Of a stretch of 64,000 nucleotides of DNA, positions 17,673 to 27,315 are shown one piece after another; position 1 is the stretch's first letter, and each line of letters opens with the position of its first letter. A program made the translations under genes and the position numbers. Source of the DNA: Ignavibacteriota bacterium (lineage in GTDB: Bacteria > Bacteroidota > Ignavibacteria > Ignavibacteriales > Melioribacteraceae). The notes beneath the pieces were generated by a model. The model ran no database searches. It worked only from the letters and a program-made list of their open reading frames with translations, and had not been told where the DNA came from. The stretch lies in the NCBI GenBank assembly GCA_016716225.1, contig JADJWT010000001.1, forward strand, positions 3,110,501 through 3,174,500, written 5' to 3'.

Positions 17673-20135
17673 GTGAGATATATTTTTCAAATATTTTTAA
17701 TAATAATTTTATTCTATTCAATTCATTTTTCAGAAATTTTAGAATCAACAAAAAGCATTCCCAAAATACAAGAGCTAATTGATAAAAGTAAAAATGGCGA
17801 TACGGTTTTAGTTCCTCCGGGAATTTATTATGAGAATATAAATTTCAAAGGAAAAAAAATTGTCGTTATGTCTTACTTTTTGGAAATGAAAGATTCATCC
17901 TACATTCAAAGCACAATCATTAGCGGAATGCTGCAAGGCTGTGTTGTAACTTTTGAAAACGGTGAAGATTCAACAGCAGAATTAAATGGATTTACCATAA
18001 GAGAAGGAATTAGTTATTCTGATACATTGCACGGAGGGGGAATTACAATTAGGAATAATTCTTCTGCAACTTTGAAGAATTTAATTGTTACAAGAAATGC
18101 AGTTGAAGACTGTAACGGTGCCGGAATTTTATGCAGAGATAATTCAAAAGTTATTTTTGAAAATTTAATTATAACTGAAAATGAATCGAAAAACGGAAAC
18201 GGCGGTGGAATTTTTATAATTAATTCAAATGCGAAAATTAGTGATGCGATAATTTCAAATAATAAATCAAATTCCGGTGGGGGAATTTTAAGTTATAATT
18301 CTAAATTGAAAATAATAAACACAAAAATATTTAATAATATTTCTGAAAATGGAATTGGAGGAAGTGGACTTTTACTTGATAATAATTCAAACATAACAAT
18401 TCTAAATTGTGAAATTACAAAAAACAATATTTTGTGGAATTCTGATGCTGCAATTGCTCCAAGCGGCAATGGTGGAGGAATATTTATAAAGAATAATTCA
18501 TTTTTAAAAATTGATTCATCTAAAATAAGTAATAATATTTCCAAAATTGATGGCGGTGGAATTTCTTTAGATAGTTCACAAATCGAAATAAATAATTCAA
18601 TTATTGAAAATAACATTAGTCAAAATAACGGCGGTGGATTTTTTATAAATCCCGGAAATGAACAAATAAAATTTTCAAATATAGTTGTTAAAAATAATTC
18701 TGCAGAAAATATTGGAGGAGGAATTTATTCTAATTTCGCAATTGAATTAAATGACAATATGAACAATAGTATTTTTCTAAATAAAGCAAATTTGGGAAGT
18801 ACGGATATTCATTTTGAAATAATTAATTCAAAATTTCCAAATATTATAAGTTTAGATACAGTAACAGTTTCTGAACCGGAAAAATATCATATAAATATTA
18901 TTGATAAAATCAGTTTTAATTTTAAGCATTCAATTTTCAATTCGGTAAATTCAGATTTATATGTTTCACCAAATGGCTCAGATTCAAATAATGGAATTTT
19001 ACCAATTTCACCATTGAGAACAATTTCTTTTGCAAATTTAGTTGCAAAAACAGATTCTGTAAATCAGAGAATAATAAACTTACTTCAAGGTGTATATTCA
19101 AGTTCGACAAATGATGAAACATTTCCAATTTATTTACGAGATAATATATCCTTAGTTGGTAATAAAGTTGATCAAACAATTCTTGATGGAGAAAATAAAA
19201 ATAGTCTTATAAAAATTAATCCTAAAAATAAAAATGTAAATGTTGAAAAATTAACAATTCAGAACGGATATGATTTGAACGGAAGTGGAATTTCAGTTTC
19301 CGGTAAAAATATTTTACTTAAAGATTTGTTAATCAAAAATAATACTTCAGAAAATGATGGAGCTGGATTAGCTATTAGCTTGGCTGAAAATGTTAAACTA
19401 ACTAATTTAACTGTTGCGGAGAATATTTCGAAAAACCAAACTAGCTCTGCTGGAATTTTAATTAATGGGGAAAAAGTATCAGTAATTAATTGCATCATTT
19501 ACAATAATAAACCAAAAAATATAAAATTACGAAAAGGATTTTTACCAAATTCGGAATTAACAATTTCAAATTCAAATTTAGTTGGAGGAAGAAATAATAT
19601 AGATAATTTGGATAGTATAAGAATAAATTGGTTATTCGGTAATACTGATTCTGATCCGATGTTTATTGGTGGAGAACCTTTTGATTATAGTTTAACTGAA
19701 AATTCTCCGTGCGTAAATTCCGGAACTTCTTTTTTAGTTTGGGAAGGTGACACATTAATTAATTTGTCTGCTGATGAATATATAGGTTTTGCTCCGGATA
19801 TGGGAGCAATAGAATCTGATTTTTTAATTTCCATAAATGAAGATGAAAATTTGCCAACTGAATATTCATTATCCCAAAATTATCCCAATCCGTTTAATCC
19901 ATCAACGAAAATAAAATATTCAATTCCGTCGCAAGTGAAAAGTGAAAAGTCAAATGTGGAATTAGTAATTTTTGATATTTTGGGAAAAGAAGTTAAAACA
20001 CTAATAAATCAATATCATAATCCCGGAAATTATGAAGTTACCTTTGAAGCACAAAATTTACCAAGTGGAATTTATTTTTATCAACTTAAAACTGACAATT
20101 TTTCGGAAACTAAAAAATTAATTTTACTTAAATAG
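17673..20135 (+). CDS. Secreted parallel beta-helix protein with T9SS sorting tail
   Basis: 820-aa secreted protein. The GTG start at 17673 follows GGAGAG. A signal peptide leads into a long right-handed beta-helix (about 60-440) rich in repeats of the form NNSxxxNGGGIxI, typical of pectin-lyase-like polysaccharide-binding or lyase folds. Near residue 430 a DUF1565-like segment (LYVSPNGSDSNNG) begins a second helix. The last 80 residues are a T9SS sorting domain: QNYPNPFNPSTKIKYSIP, GKEVKTL, LPSGIYFYQLKT and a final KLILLK. No catalytic residues can be assigned. It is probably carried to the cell surface and acts on or binds polysaccharide. Confidence 0.85.
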   Translation: MRYIFQIFLIIILFYSIHFSEILESTKSIPKIQELIDKSKNGDTVLVPPGIYYENINFKGKKIVVMSYFLEMKDSSYIQSTIISGMLQGCVVTFENGEDSTAELNGFTIREGISYSDTLHGGGITIRNNSSATLKNLIVTRNAVEDCNGAGILCRDNSKVIFENLIITENESKNGNGGGIFIINSNAKISDAIISNNKSNSGGGILSYNSKLKIINTKIFNNISENGIGGSGLLLDNNSNITILNCEITKNNILWNSDAAIAPSGNGGGIFIKNNSFLKIDSSKISNNISKIDGGGISLDSSQIEINNSIIENNISQNNGGGFFINPGNEQIKFSNIVVKNNSAENIGGGIYSNFAIELNDNMNNSIFLNKANLGSTDIHFEIINSKFPNIISLDTVTVSEPEKYHINIIDKISFNFKHSIFNSVNSDLYVSPNGSDSNNGILPISPLRTISFANLVAKTDSVNQRIINLLQGVYSSSTNDETFPIYLRDNISLVGNKVDQTILDGENKNSLIKINPKNKNVNVEKLTIQNGYDLNGSGISVSGKNILLKDLLIKNNTSENDGAGLAISLAENVKLTNLTVAENISKNQTSSAGILINGEKVSVINCIIYNNKPKNIKLRKGFLPNSELTISNSNLVGGRNNIDNLDSIRINWLFGNTDSDPMFIGGEPFDYSLTENSPCVNSGTSFLVWEGDTLINLSADEYIGFAPDMGAIESDFLISINEDENLPTEYSLSQNYPNPFNPSTKIKYSIPSQVKSEKSNVELVIFDILGKEVKTLINQYHNPGNYEVTFEAQNLPSGIYFYQLKTDNFSETKKLILLK

Positions 20136-20227
20136 AAAAAAGTAGTTAATTCATTTCAAAAAAATCAAAAGAACCTAACAAGTATTAATTTTATTTGATT
20201 ATCTTAAATTCAAGTTATATATTAGGC

Positions 20228-20239
20228 AAACGATTGTTT
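20228..20239. promoter_or_regulatory. Candidate operator, perfect AAACNATNGTTT
   Basis: AAACGATTGTTT is a perfect match to the palindrome and lies 40 bp upstream of the DHDPS-family gene. This is the best copy in the window and served as the reference for the others. Confidence 0.5.
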
Positions 20240-20279
20240 AATCATTTTATATTACTGAATTGTAGAAGATTGGAAAGTT

Positions 20280-21182
20280 ATGCAAATATATAAAGGAATT
20301 TGGCCGGTTTTAATAACACCATTTAATGATGATTTATCAATTGATTTTATTGGATACCAAAAAATGATTGAATGGTATTTGCAATTTAATCTTGGCGGAA
20401 TTTATGCAAATTGCCAGTCAAGTGAAATGTTTGAATTGACCGATAGCGAAAGATTAAAATTAATTTCTGATGCAGTGAAAATTGTTAATGGTAAAATTCC
20501 AGTTGTTGGAACTGGTAATTTTGGTGAAAATATAAATGATCATTTGGAATTTATAAGAAAAGTTTCTGATACAGGTGTAGATATTGTTATGTTGACCGTT
20601 CCGGAATTCTTAAATAATGATGATGAATTAGAAAAATACTATTTAACCATTGCTGAAAAAACCAATGTAAAACTTGGGATTTATGAATGTCCGGTTCCGA
20701 GAAGATATTATTTAGGGTTTGATTTAATAAAAAAAATTGCAGAAACCGGAAAATATTTTGCATATAAAGAAACAAGCTGTGATTTGGAAAAGATTAAGAA
20801 AATTACAGATATTACAGTTTCGACAAACTTTGCACATCTTCAAGCAAATGTTCCGTATTTGTTGGAATCAATAAAATATGGAACGCCGGGCTCCATGAAT
20901 ATTGCAGCAAATTGGCTTCCAGATTTGGAAGTTACAGTTTATGAAAACGGAAAAAACAATAATCCAAATGCTGAAAAATTTCATAATATTTTATGTGGGA
21001 TGGAAATGGCGCAGAGATCAGTCCATCCTATGGGTGTAAAATATTTAATTAGCAAAAGAGGAATATCAATAAAATCCTTAACAAGATATCCTAGAAAATT
21101 ATCTTTAGAAGAAATGTTTGGTTTAGAGCAAGCAGCAAAAAATTGGTTCACAGAAGATGGTAAATTAAAAATATTGCATTAA
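20280..21182 (+). CDS. Dihydrodipicolinate synthase/N-acetylneuraminate lyase family protein
   Basis: 300-aa class I aldolase of the DHDPS/NAL family. The Schiff-base Lys is in FAYKETSCD (Lys163) and the catalytic Tyr in GIYECPVPRRY (Tyr135). The usual GTGNFGENIND loop follows strand 3. The lack of biosynthetic neighbours, the operator upstream and the sugar context argue for a catabolic aldolase or dehydratase that cleaves a 2-keto sugar acid rather than lysine biosynthesis. No signal peptide, so cytoplasmic. It is followed 17 bp later by a PHP-domain gene. Confidence 0.85.
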   Translation: MQIYKGIWPVLITPFNDDLSIDFIGYQKMIEWYLQFNLGGIYANCQSSEMFELTDSERLKLISDAVKIVNGKIPVVGTGNFGENINDHLEFIRKVSDTGVDIVMLTVPEFLNNDDELEKYYLTIAEKTNVKLGIYECPVPRRYYLGFDLIKKIAETGKYFAYKETSCDLEKIKKITDITVSTNFAHLQANVPYLLESIKYGTPGSMNIAANWLPDLEVTVYENGKNNNPNAEKFHNILCGMEMAQRSVHPMGVKYLISKRGISIKSLTRYPRKLSLEEMFGLEQAAKNWFTEDGKLKILH

Positions 21183-21199
21183 TTTTATTTTCGTAAAAT

Positions 21200-21880
21200 A
21201 TGGAAATTATCAATCCTGGTAATGAAGATTATCATATTCATTCAATAAATTTTTCCGATGGATTAAATACAATTGATGAAATTGTAAAATTTGCCGGAGA
21301 AATTGGTTTAAATAAGATTGCAATTACAGATCACAACCAAGCATATTTAGATACTCGAAATTTCGCTCGAAAATCTTACAGAGGAATTATAAAAAGATGG
21401 CAAAATATTTTTAATGATGTTGATGTAAAATTTGGAATAGAGGCGGATATTTTAAATTCCAATGGTGATGTGTGTATGGATATTCAAGGTGAAGAATCGG
21501 ATTTTATTATTCTTTCTACTCATCAAAATCCGCCGTATCAGGAAGATTCAAGAACCATAACCGAAGCATATCTAAATGCAATTGAAAGATTTCATTTCAA
21601 AATAAAATTTCTTGGTCATCCTTGCTCAATTTACCACGGAGATAATGTTGATATTATTGCCGTAACCGAATTATGCAATAAATATAATGTTGCCTTGGAA
21701 GTAAACGGAGCAAACCTTTCAACAAACAGAACAAATTTAAGTAAACTTAAACAAATGTTAAAAATCGCAAATAGAATTTATATTAATAGTGATTCTCACA
21801 CTTTATATGAATTAAAAACTGTTAGAAAAATTGCTTTCCAATATCTTAAAGAAAACAGTTTTATAAATAAAATATTTTAA
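21200..21880 (+). CDS. PHP-domain phosphoesterase-like protein
   Basis: 226-aa protein of the polymerase-and-histidinol-phosphatase superfamily. Metal-binding motifs are DYHIHS at the N-terminus, ITDHNQ near residue 50, FGIEADI, FLGHPCSIY and INSDSHTLYEL near the C-terminus. The set is complete enough for a trinuclear metal site. Members hydrolyse phosphate esters; the substrate is unknown. It is probably cotranscribed with the DHDPS-family aldolase and could remove phosphate from a sugar intermediate. Cytoplasmic. Confidence 0.8.
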   Translation: MEIINPGNEDYHIHSINFSDGLNTIDEIVKFAGEIGLNKIAITDHNQAYLDTRNFARKSYRGIIKRWQNIFNDVDVKFGIEADILNSNGDVCMDIQGEESDFIILSTHQNPPYQEDSRTITEAYLNAIERFHFKIKFLGHPCSIYHGDNVDIIAVTELCNKYNVALEVNGANLSTNRTNLSKLKQMLKIANRIYINSDSHTLYELKTVRKIAFQYLKENSFINKIF

Positions 21881-21887
21881 TTAAGAT

Positions 21888-24182
21888 TTAAAATATTGGT
21901 CTTTTTTCTCCATTATATTTTTCAGCTCCATTTTTTTGATTGAATAAATCTTTATATCTAATTAAATCTTCGTCATTTGTTTTTGGTTCAGAAATAATTC
22001 CAAAATATCTTCCCATCCAATAATCATGAATAAAATCAGTAGGATCCATAACTCTTTTTCCATTTGCTCTTCCATCCAAATTTATTGAATTCCTATTTCC
22101 GGATGATTCTCTCGGAGAAATAATTTTTGTTCCTCCTTCATAAGAAATATAACCGGGTTCAACAAATAAATCATCTCTATGTGAATTTGTGTAATTATGT
22201 TCAACACAATCCAAAGTCCATTTTCTTAAATAATTTACAGCTTGTTCTGCTTCACAATCATTTCCAGTCATTACTCCATATGCAAAATTAAACCAAGCTA
22301 AATGTTCAATTCTTTTAGTTTCCCAAGATCTTTCCAGACTTCTTAAGTAAATTGATTTTAAATTTTGATCATCTACATAGCGGAGCAAGGTAAAATATGA
22401 CCAAAATGCTAGATTGTCATCCCACGGAGCAATATTCTCAGGTGGGAAAGTATTTTTTTGACGAACTGTATGATTTAAATAACCCCAATCTACCAATTGC
22501 TGAAATGCATTTGTGAATTTTGAACTTCCGCAAATTGCCAATGCAGATTTTGCAATTGCTTGTGCTTCTAATCCATTTAAGCCTTTATCAACCCAGCCGT
22601 ATGGATTGAGAAGATAATTAGCATCCCACCGACCCCAACGTGTAGGCTTTCCATCCATATCAATTAATTTCCAGCCATTATCTACTATATACCTTGCTAT
22701 TTTTTCGATATGTTCTTTGGCTAATTTTTTATCATTTCCTTCTGCAATTAAATCATGAAATAATGTTACTGCATAAAAATGCGCCATAATTTCATCACTT
22801 GAAGTATCACCTTTCCAGTACCATTTTCCGTCTTTTGTTTGATACCATTTAGCTGGTAAACCCCCGGACCCATGTTTACTTCTTTCATCTTCATCCCCAG
22901 TTGGTGACCAAATTGCGCGTGCGATAAATCCATCAATTGGAGTGATTTTTTCAAGCCAGATCATTGCATAAAATGAGTTTAGTGCTTCTTGTTTTGCAGT
23001 TTCATCTCCGGTAACTAAATATTTATAACACATTGCAGCAAGATATGGAGCAGTATGTCCTCCGTCATTATCACTTATTTCCCTTATCCATTTATTATTT
23101 TTCTTATATAACATATGAATAAATCCAAGTCTTTTATGTCCCCAAGTTTCCAAATGTTGTTCATAAAAATCAACTTTCTTTTGCAACGTAAATCGTTCAT
23201 AATTAATAATTCCAATTCCCTTATCAGTTGCAACACAAACTGTTTCATTCATTACAGATATATCATTTACCTTTTCTCCAGGGAGCCAATGATCTGCACC
23301 AAAAAACTGCCAATCATTTTCCAACTTTCTGATTAAACCTTTTTTTGTTCCGATCCAAACATCATTATCAAACCCTTTTTCTAAACAAGTTGTATTTTCG
23401 AAAGGTAAACCATTTTCTCCTTTAATTGTATAAATAGAAGCACCTCTTAAAATACCAATTCCACGATCTGTACTTATATAAATCTTATTCGCAACACTTA
23501 AAAAATCATTAGTATTAGTTGAAGGTAGTTTTCCCCAATCAATGAAATCTTGATTAACAATTTTTCCATCAAATAATGCAAGTTCACCAAATCTTAAAAT
23601 ATATAATGTTCCACTATAAGAAGTAATTTTTTGAATTGGACCAATATCAACCGGATCTGCATGGAGTTGCGTTCCATCTTCCATAAGCATTGTCATATTA
23701 CTTGAATAATATCCGCCTTCCGGTTTTATATTTAGTAATTTATCATCATTTAAACGAAAAACATCATTTGTGGTTGCTGCATAAATTTCATTGTTATGTA
23801 AACATAAATCAACAAAAATATTTTTGTCAATTAATTTCCATTCATGATTTAGTTGAAATAATCCATTTCCAGTTAGCGCAAATAATAAATTGTTAAGAGA
23901 AATTATTCGATTAATTCTATTCGGTGAATTTTCAACTTTTTCAATTCTATCTTTTTCAATCCAGAATAATTCTGAATTCATAACTAAATAAAATTTTTCC
24001 TTGAATGAAGCTACTGAGGTAATTTCACTTTCAGTAAAAATTTTGGTTGAATATTCTTGTAAGTAAACTTTATCTTCAACCGTTCTCCATTGAGGATTAT
24101 CATGTTTATAAATTTTTTGAGAAAATGTAATTTGATAAATGATAATTAAAATCATTGAAAATAATTTGAAATTTAATTTCAT
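21888..24182 (-). CDS. Exported beta-propeller plus helical-toroid protein of unknown function
   Basis: About 764 aa from the ATG at 24182, chosen because GAGG lies just upstream and a signal peptide follows; a GTG four codons earlier would overlap that ribosome site. The first half has repeats such as SVANKIYISTDRGIGILRG and DVWIGTKKGLIRKL, like the propellers of hybrid two-component sensors, but no membrane or kinase part follows. The second half (about 360-764) is helical, with GHTAPYLAAMCYKYLVTGDE and LNPYGWVDKGLNGLEAQ, and looks like an alpha/alpha toroid of the kind found in polysaccharide lyases and hydrolases. I cannot name a family. It follows the SGNH gene by 13 bases. Confidence 0.7.
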   Translation of the reverse strand: MKLNFKLFSMILIIIYQITFSQKIYKHDNPQWRTVEDKVYLQEYSTKIFTESEITSVASFKEKFYLVMNSELFWIEKDRIEKVENSPNRINRIISLNNLLFALTGNGLFQLNHEWKLIDKNIFVDLCLHNNEIYAATTNDVFRLNDDKLLNIKPEGGYYSSNMTMLMEDGTQLHADPVDIGPIQKITSYSGTLYILRFGELALFDGKIVNQDFIDWGKLPSTNTNDFLSVANKIYISTDRGIGILRGASIYTIKGENGLPFENTTCLEKGFDNDVWIGTKKGLIRKLENDWQFFGADHWLPGEKVNDISVMNETVCVATDKGIGIINYERFTLQKKVDFYEQHLETWGHKRLGFIHMLYKKNNKWIREISDNDGGHTAPYLAAMCYKYLVTGDETAKQEALNSFYAMIWLEKITPIDGFIARAIWSPTGDEDERSKHGSGGLPAKWYQTKDGKWYWKGDTSSDEIMAHFYAVTLFHDLIAEGNDKKLAKEHIEKIARYIVDNGWKLIDMDGKPTRWGRWDANYLLNPYGWVDKGLNGLEAQAIAKSALAICGSSKFTNAFQQLVDWGYLNHTVRQKNTFPPENIAPWDDNLAFWSYFTLLRYVDDQNLKSIYLRSLERSWETKRIEHLAWFNFAYGVMTGNDCEAEQAVNYLRKWTLDCVEHNYTNSHRDDLFVEPGYISYEGGTKIISPRESSGNRNSINLDGRANGKRVMDPTDFIHDYWMGRYFGIISEPKTNDEDLIRYKDLFNQKNGAEKYNGEKRPIF

Positions 24183-24195
24183 ATTACACCTCACT

Positions 24196-25410
24196 TTAAT
24201 TCAAATTTTCTTGAAAGTTATTTAAAATATATTCAGCTACATTTTTCATTACTTGAGAATTTCCTAAGTCATTTAAATGACGATCTTTAAAATCAACGCA
24301 AATCTCATCATTACCGCTTATCTCAAACATAAATAAATTTTCATTTGAAACTGTATTTTGCAAAAGTTCAATAAAATTTTGTTCAACTTTAAAGTAATAA
24401 CCCCGGAAATAATAGCTTTTAACATACTTAACATTTTTACTGCTAATTTTATCAAAATCATTTCGTATTGGATAAAAGACAACCGTTTCTGCATTATTTT
24501 TATTTGAAATTTCTTTAATTCGATTTATCAAAGCCCTCGTTATGTCAATTGAATAATTATCGCGAGCGGATTTAGGAATTATGTAAGGAGTAAAATGACT
24601 TCTTCCATTTACAAAATCCTCATAAGTTAAAATTGTAATATTTGTTGAATCTGTAAGTTGTAAAATTTTTTGCGAGTATAGATTTAAATCTATTTCAAAG
24701 GATTTAATTTTTTCTTTCCTTGGAAATTTATTATGATTTGGTAAATCTTTAACCCAATCTTCAAGTATTAATTGCTCAAGAGTTTGTTTTTTATAATTCT
24801 GGATTGCAGAATAAAAAAGTTGTATGATAACACTATTCTTATAATAACTATTTTGAGTATAAAATGGTCCTTCCAAATTCTTGTTGAAAAGTTTAAATGT
24901 TGGTTTTAAATGACCGGCAATTTTTCCTACGTTTCTATCGGGAAATGTATTTTCCCAAAAATCGTTTTTGGGAGTTGACCAAATTAAAACCAAATCTGCT
25001 TTATATTTTGTAAAATAATTTTCTAAGGCAATAATTTGCTGATCTTGACCCCAACCGGATGCAGCTAATGAAAAAACTTTTACTTTTCTATTTGTAAATT
25101 TTGTAAGATAATTTTCTAACAAAATTTCTGGCATTTTATTTTTGGAAGAAGTTGCAGATTCAACTTGACTATCACCAAGTAACAGTATAACAAAATCATT
25201 TTGATTATACATTATTTTTTGTCCTCGTAATCCCAATTGATTTGGTTCATCATTTTTGCAATTTGACAAATTTCTTCTTGGCGAATCATTCCAACCCCAG
25301 CCGGAGTTAAGCGGTTCATAAAATAATCTTAATATAATTTCTGAAAGAAATAATAGAAGAATAAATGTGAAGAAACTAATTGATAGATTTTTCAGCAAAT
25401 TTAAATTCAT
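24196..25410 (-). CDS. SGNH/GDSL-type hydrolase with N-terminal membrane anchor
   Basis: 404 aa. One membrane helix at residues 8-28 is followed by a periplasmic SGNH domain: the catalytic Ser in LLGDSQVES, a Gly/Asn-type block (SLAASGWGQDQQ), STPKNDFWE, and the C-terminal DRHLNDLGN that supplies the catalytic Asp/His pair. Such anchored SGNH proteins often deacetylate or esterify surface polysaccharides. It forms a two-gene unit with the propeller protein and is read divergently from the TIM-barrel gene at 25659. The substrate is unknown. Confidence 0.78.
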   Translation of the reverse strand: MNLNLLKNLSISFFTFILLLFLSEIILRLFYEPLNSGWGWNDSPRRNLSNCKNDEPNQLGLRGQKIMYNQNDFVILLLGDSQVESATSSKNKMPEILLENYLTKFTNRKVKVFSLAASGWGQDQQIIALENYFTKYKADLVLIWSTPKNDFWENTFPDRNVGKIAGHLKPTFKLFNKNLEGPFYTQNSYYKNSVIIQLFYSAIQNYKKQTLEQLILEDWVKDLPNHNKFPRKEKIKSFEIDLNLYSQKILQLTDSTNITILTYEDFVNGRSHFTPYIIPKSARDNYSIDITRALINRIKEISNKNNAETVVFYPIRNDFDKISSKNVKYVKSYYFRGYYFKVEQNFIELLQNTVSNENLFMFEISGNDEICVDFKDRHLNDLGNSQVMKNVAEYILNNFQENLN

Positions 25411-25532
25411 TAGTAAATTATTGTGGAAAATATTTTATAATATTTCAAAATTTTATAAATATAAAATGCTATTTTAATAACCGCGAATATAAATTAAAAA
25501 AAAATCTAATTAGAATCTTTATTATTTGTGTT

Positions 25533-25544
25533 AAACAAACGTTT
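25533..25544. promoter_or_regulatory. Candidate operator in a divergent promoter region
   Basis: AAACAAACGTTT keeps both AAAC and GTTT arms of the palindrome, with AA in place of AT in the centre. It lies in the 248-bp gap between divergent genes at 25410 and 25659, so one site could control both. Nothing else is evident in this gap. Confidence 0.4.
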
Positions 25545-25658
25545 TCATTATTATTACAATTAAATGAAGAATTATTCTGAATAGATTTTCAGATAAATTA
25601 TAACTAATCAAAATACTATGTAATCTTAATTTTTAAATAACCAGCGGGATAAATTAAA

Positions 25659-26609
25659 ATGAAAAATTTTGACAAAACTAAAAACATTGACAGAAGAAAC
25701 TTTATTAAAAATATTTCGCTTTCAGCTGCCGCATTAACTTTTGGAGCAAGTAAAATAAACGCTAAAGATACTAACTTAGCAAAATCAAATACTCAAAAAT
25801 TTAAAATGAATTTCGCTCCGCATTTTGGAATGTTTGAAAATAGTGCTGGAAAAGATAATATCGATCAGTTAAAATATATTGCTGATCAAGGATTTACAGC
25901 GCTTGAAGATAATGGAATGAAATCAAAATCGATTGAAGATCAGAATAAAATTGCTAAAACAATGGAAAATCTAAATTTGGCCATGGGTGTATTTGTTGCT
26001 CATAATATTTATTGGGATAAACCAAATTTAGCAAGTGGAAATATTGAACTAAGAAATGAATTCTTAAAAGATATTAAAGAATCTGTAGAAGTTGCAAAAC
26101 GGGTAAATGCTAAATGGATGACTGTTGTTCCTGGTCATGTTGATCTAAAATTAGAAATGGATTATCAAACTGCAAATGTTGTAGAAAGTTTGAAACAAGC
26201 AAGTGCAATATTAGAGCCTCACGGATTGGTTATGGTTCTTGAACCTCTAAACTTCTTTAATCATCCTGGATTATTTTTGAAAAAAGTTCCTCAAGCTTAT
26301 CAAATTTGTAAAGCTGTAAATAGTCCGGCATGTAAAATATTGGATGATTTATATCATCAACAAATTACAGAAGGTAACTTAATCCCCAATATTGATGCTG
26401 CTTGGGATGAAATTGCGTATTTCCAGATGGGTGATAATCCTGGTAGAAATGAACCAACTACTGGTGAAATAAATTATAAAAATATCTTTGAACATATTTA
26501 TAATAAAGGATTCAAAGGAATTTTAGGAATGGAACACGGGAATAGTAAAAAAGGTAAAGAAGGTGAAATTGCCGTAATCGAAGCATACAGAAAGTGTGAT
26601 GTAAATTGA
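25659..26609 (+). CDS. Hydroxypyruvate isomerase-like TIM-barrel protein, Tat-exported
   Basis: 316-aa xylose-isomerase-like TIM barrel. The twin-arginine signal is DRRNFIKNISLSAAALTFGA. Family motifs match hydroxypyruvate-isomerase-like proteins: MNFAPHFGMF at the start of the barrel, LVMVLEPLNFFNHPG with the metal-binding Glu, CKILDDLYHQQITEGNL and the terminal GILGMEHGNS. Because it is exported it is unlikely to act on hydroxypyruvate; isomerisation, epimerisation or hydration of a keto-sugar made by its oxidoreductase neighbours fits better. It is followed by a DUF1080 gene after 17 bp. Confidence 0.82.
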   Translation: MKNFDKTKNIDRRNFIKNISLSAAALTFGASKINAKDTNLAKSNTQKFKMNFAPHFGMFENSAGKDNIDQLKYIADQGFTALEDNGMKSKSIEDQNKIAKTMENLNLAMGVFVAHNIYWDKPNLASGNIELRNEFLKDIKESVEVAKRVNAKWMTVVPGHVDLKLEMDYQTANVVESLKQASAILEPHGLVMVLEPLNFFNHPGLFLKKVPQAYQICKAVNSPACKILDDLYHQQITEGNLIPNIDAAWDEIAYFQMGDNPGRNEPTTGEINYKNIFEHIYNKGFKGILGMEHGNSKKGKEGEIAVIEAYRKCDVN

Positions 26610-26626
26610 TTTAAGGAGAAATCAAT

Positions 26627-27301
26627 ATGTTGAATAATATGTCATTTTTACTTTTATATTCAACCTTACTAATTTCATGTTTCAATATTCCTAAAACAGA
26701 AAAATCAACTGCGGATGAAAGGAATTTTATTCCACCAAAAGAAAAAATTACATTGTGGAATGGAAATGATTTTTCAAATTGGACAATTTTTATTCCCGAT
26801 AAAAATCTTGATGTTAAAACAGTTTGGAATGTTAAAGACAATTTGTTAAACTGTTCCGGAATCCCGATATCTTATATCAGAACAAATGTTAATTATTCAA
26901 ATTACAAACTTACTGTTGTTTGGCGGTGGCCATCTGAACCGGGAAATAGCGGTGTACTCATTCATGCTCAACTTCCCGATGAAGTTTGGCCTAAATGTAT
27001 TGAAGCTCAACTAATGCATGAAAATGCCGGTGATTTTTATGTAATAAATGGAACAGATTTTACTGAATTAACAGATAAAAATTCCAGACGATTACAGAAG
27101 AAAAACAATAATAGTGAAAATAAACCCGGAGATTGGAATAAATACGAAATTTTATGCAAAGGAAATTCGATCGAACTTTTCGTAAATGGAGTATTTCAAA
27201 ATAAAGCTACTAATTGTACTGTATCAAATGGAACAATCGGCTTACAAAGCGAAGGAAAACCAATTCAATTTAAAGAAATATTTATTGAACCTATTGATTA
27301 A
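26627..27301 (+). CDS. DUF1080 (3-keto-disaccharide hydrolase) lipoprotein, third copy
   Basis: 224-aa lipoprotein with lipobox LLISC. DUF1080 features: ITLWNGNDFSNWTIF, then WRWPSEPGNSGVLIHA, CIEAQLMHENAGDFYVI and the final strand IQFKEIFIEP. AAGGAG precedes the start. It sits between an exported TIM-barrel protein and the cytochrome/FGE-like fusion, all upstream of a third oxidoreductase. This arrangement repeats the DUF1080 plus oxidoreductase plus TIM-barrel set seen at 5097-13866. Confidence 0.86.
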   Translation: MLNNMSFLLLYSTLLISCFNIPKTEKSTADERNFIPPKEKITLWNGNDFSNWTIFIPDKNLDVKTVWNVKDNLLNCSGIPISYIRTNVNYSNYKLTVVWRWPSEPGNSGVLIHAQLPDEVWPKCIEAQLMHENAGDFYVINGTDFTELTDKNSRRLQKKNNNSENKPGDWNKYEILCKGNSIELFVNGVFQNKATNCTVSNGTIGLQSEGKPIQFKEIFIEPID

Positions 27302-27315
27302 ATTTTACTCATTTT

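Noticed and set aside
17960..18760. Glycine-rich repeats in the beta-helix gene as a DNA repeat array or CRISPR
   Set aside because: The repetition is at the protein level (NGGGI rungs) with variable DNA and no constant spacer length.
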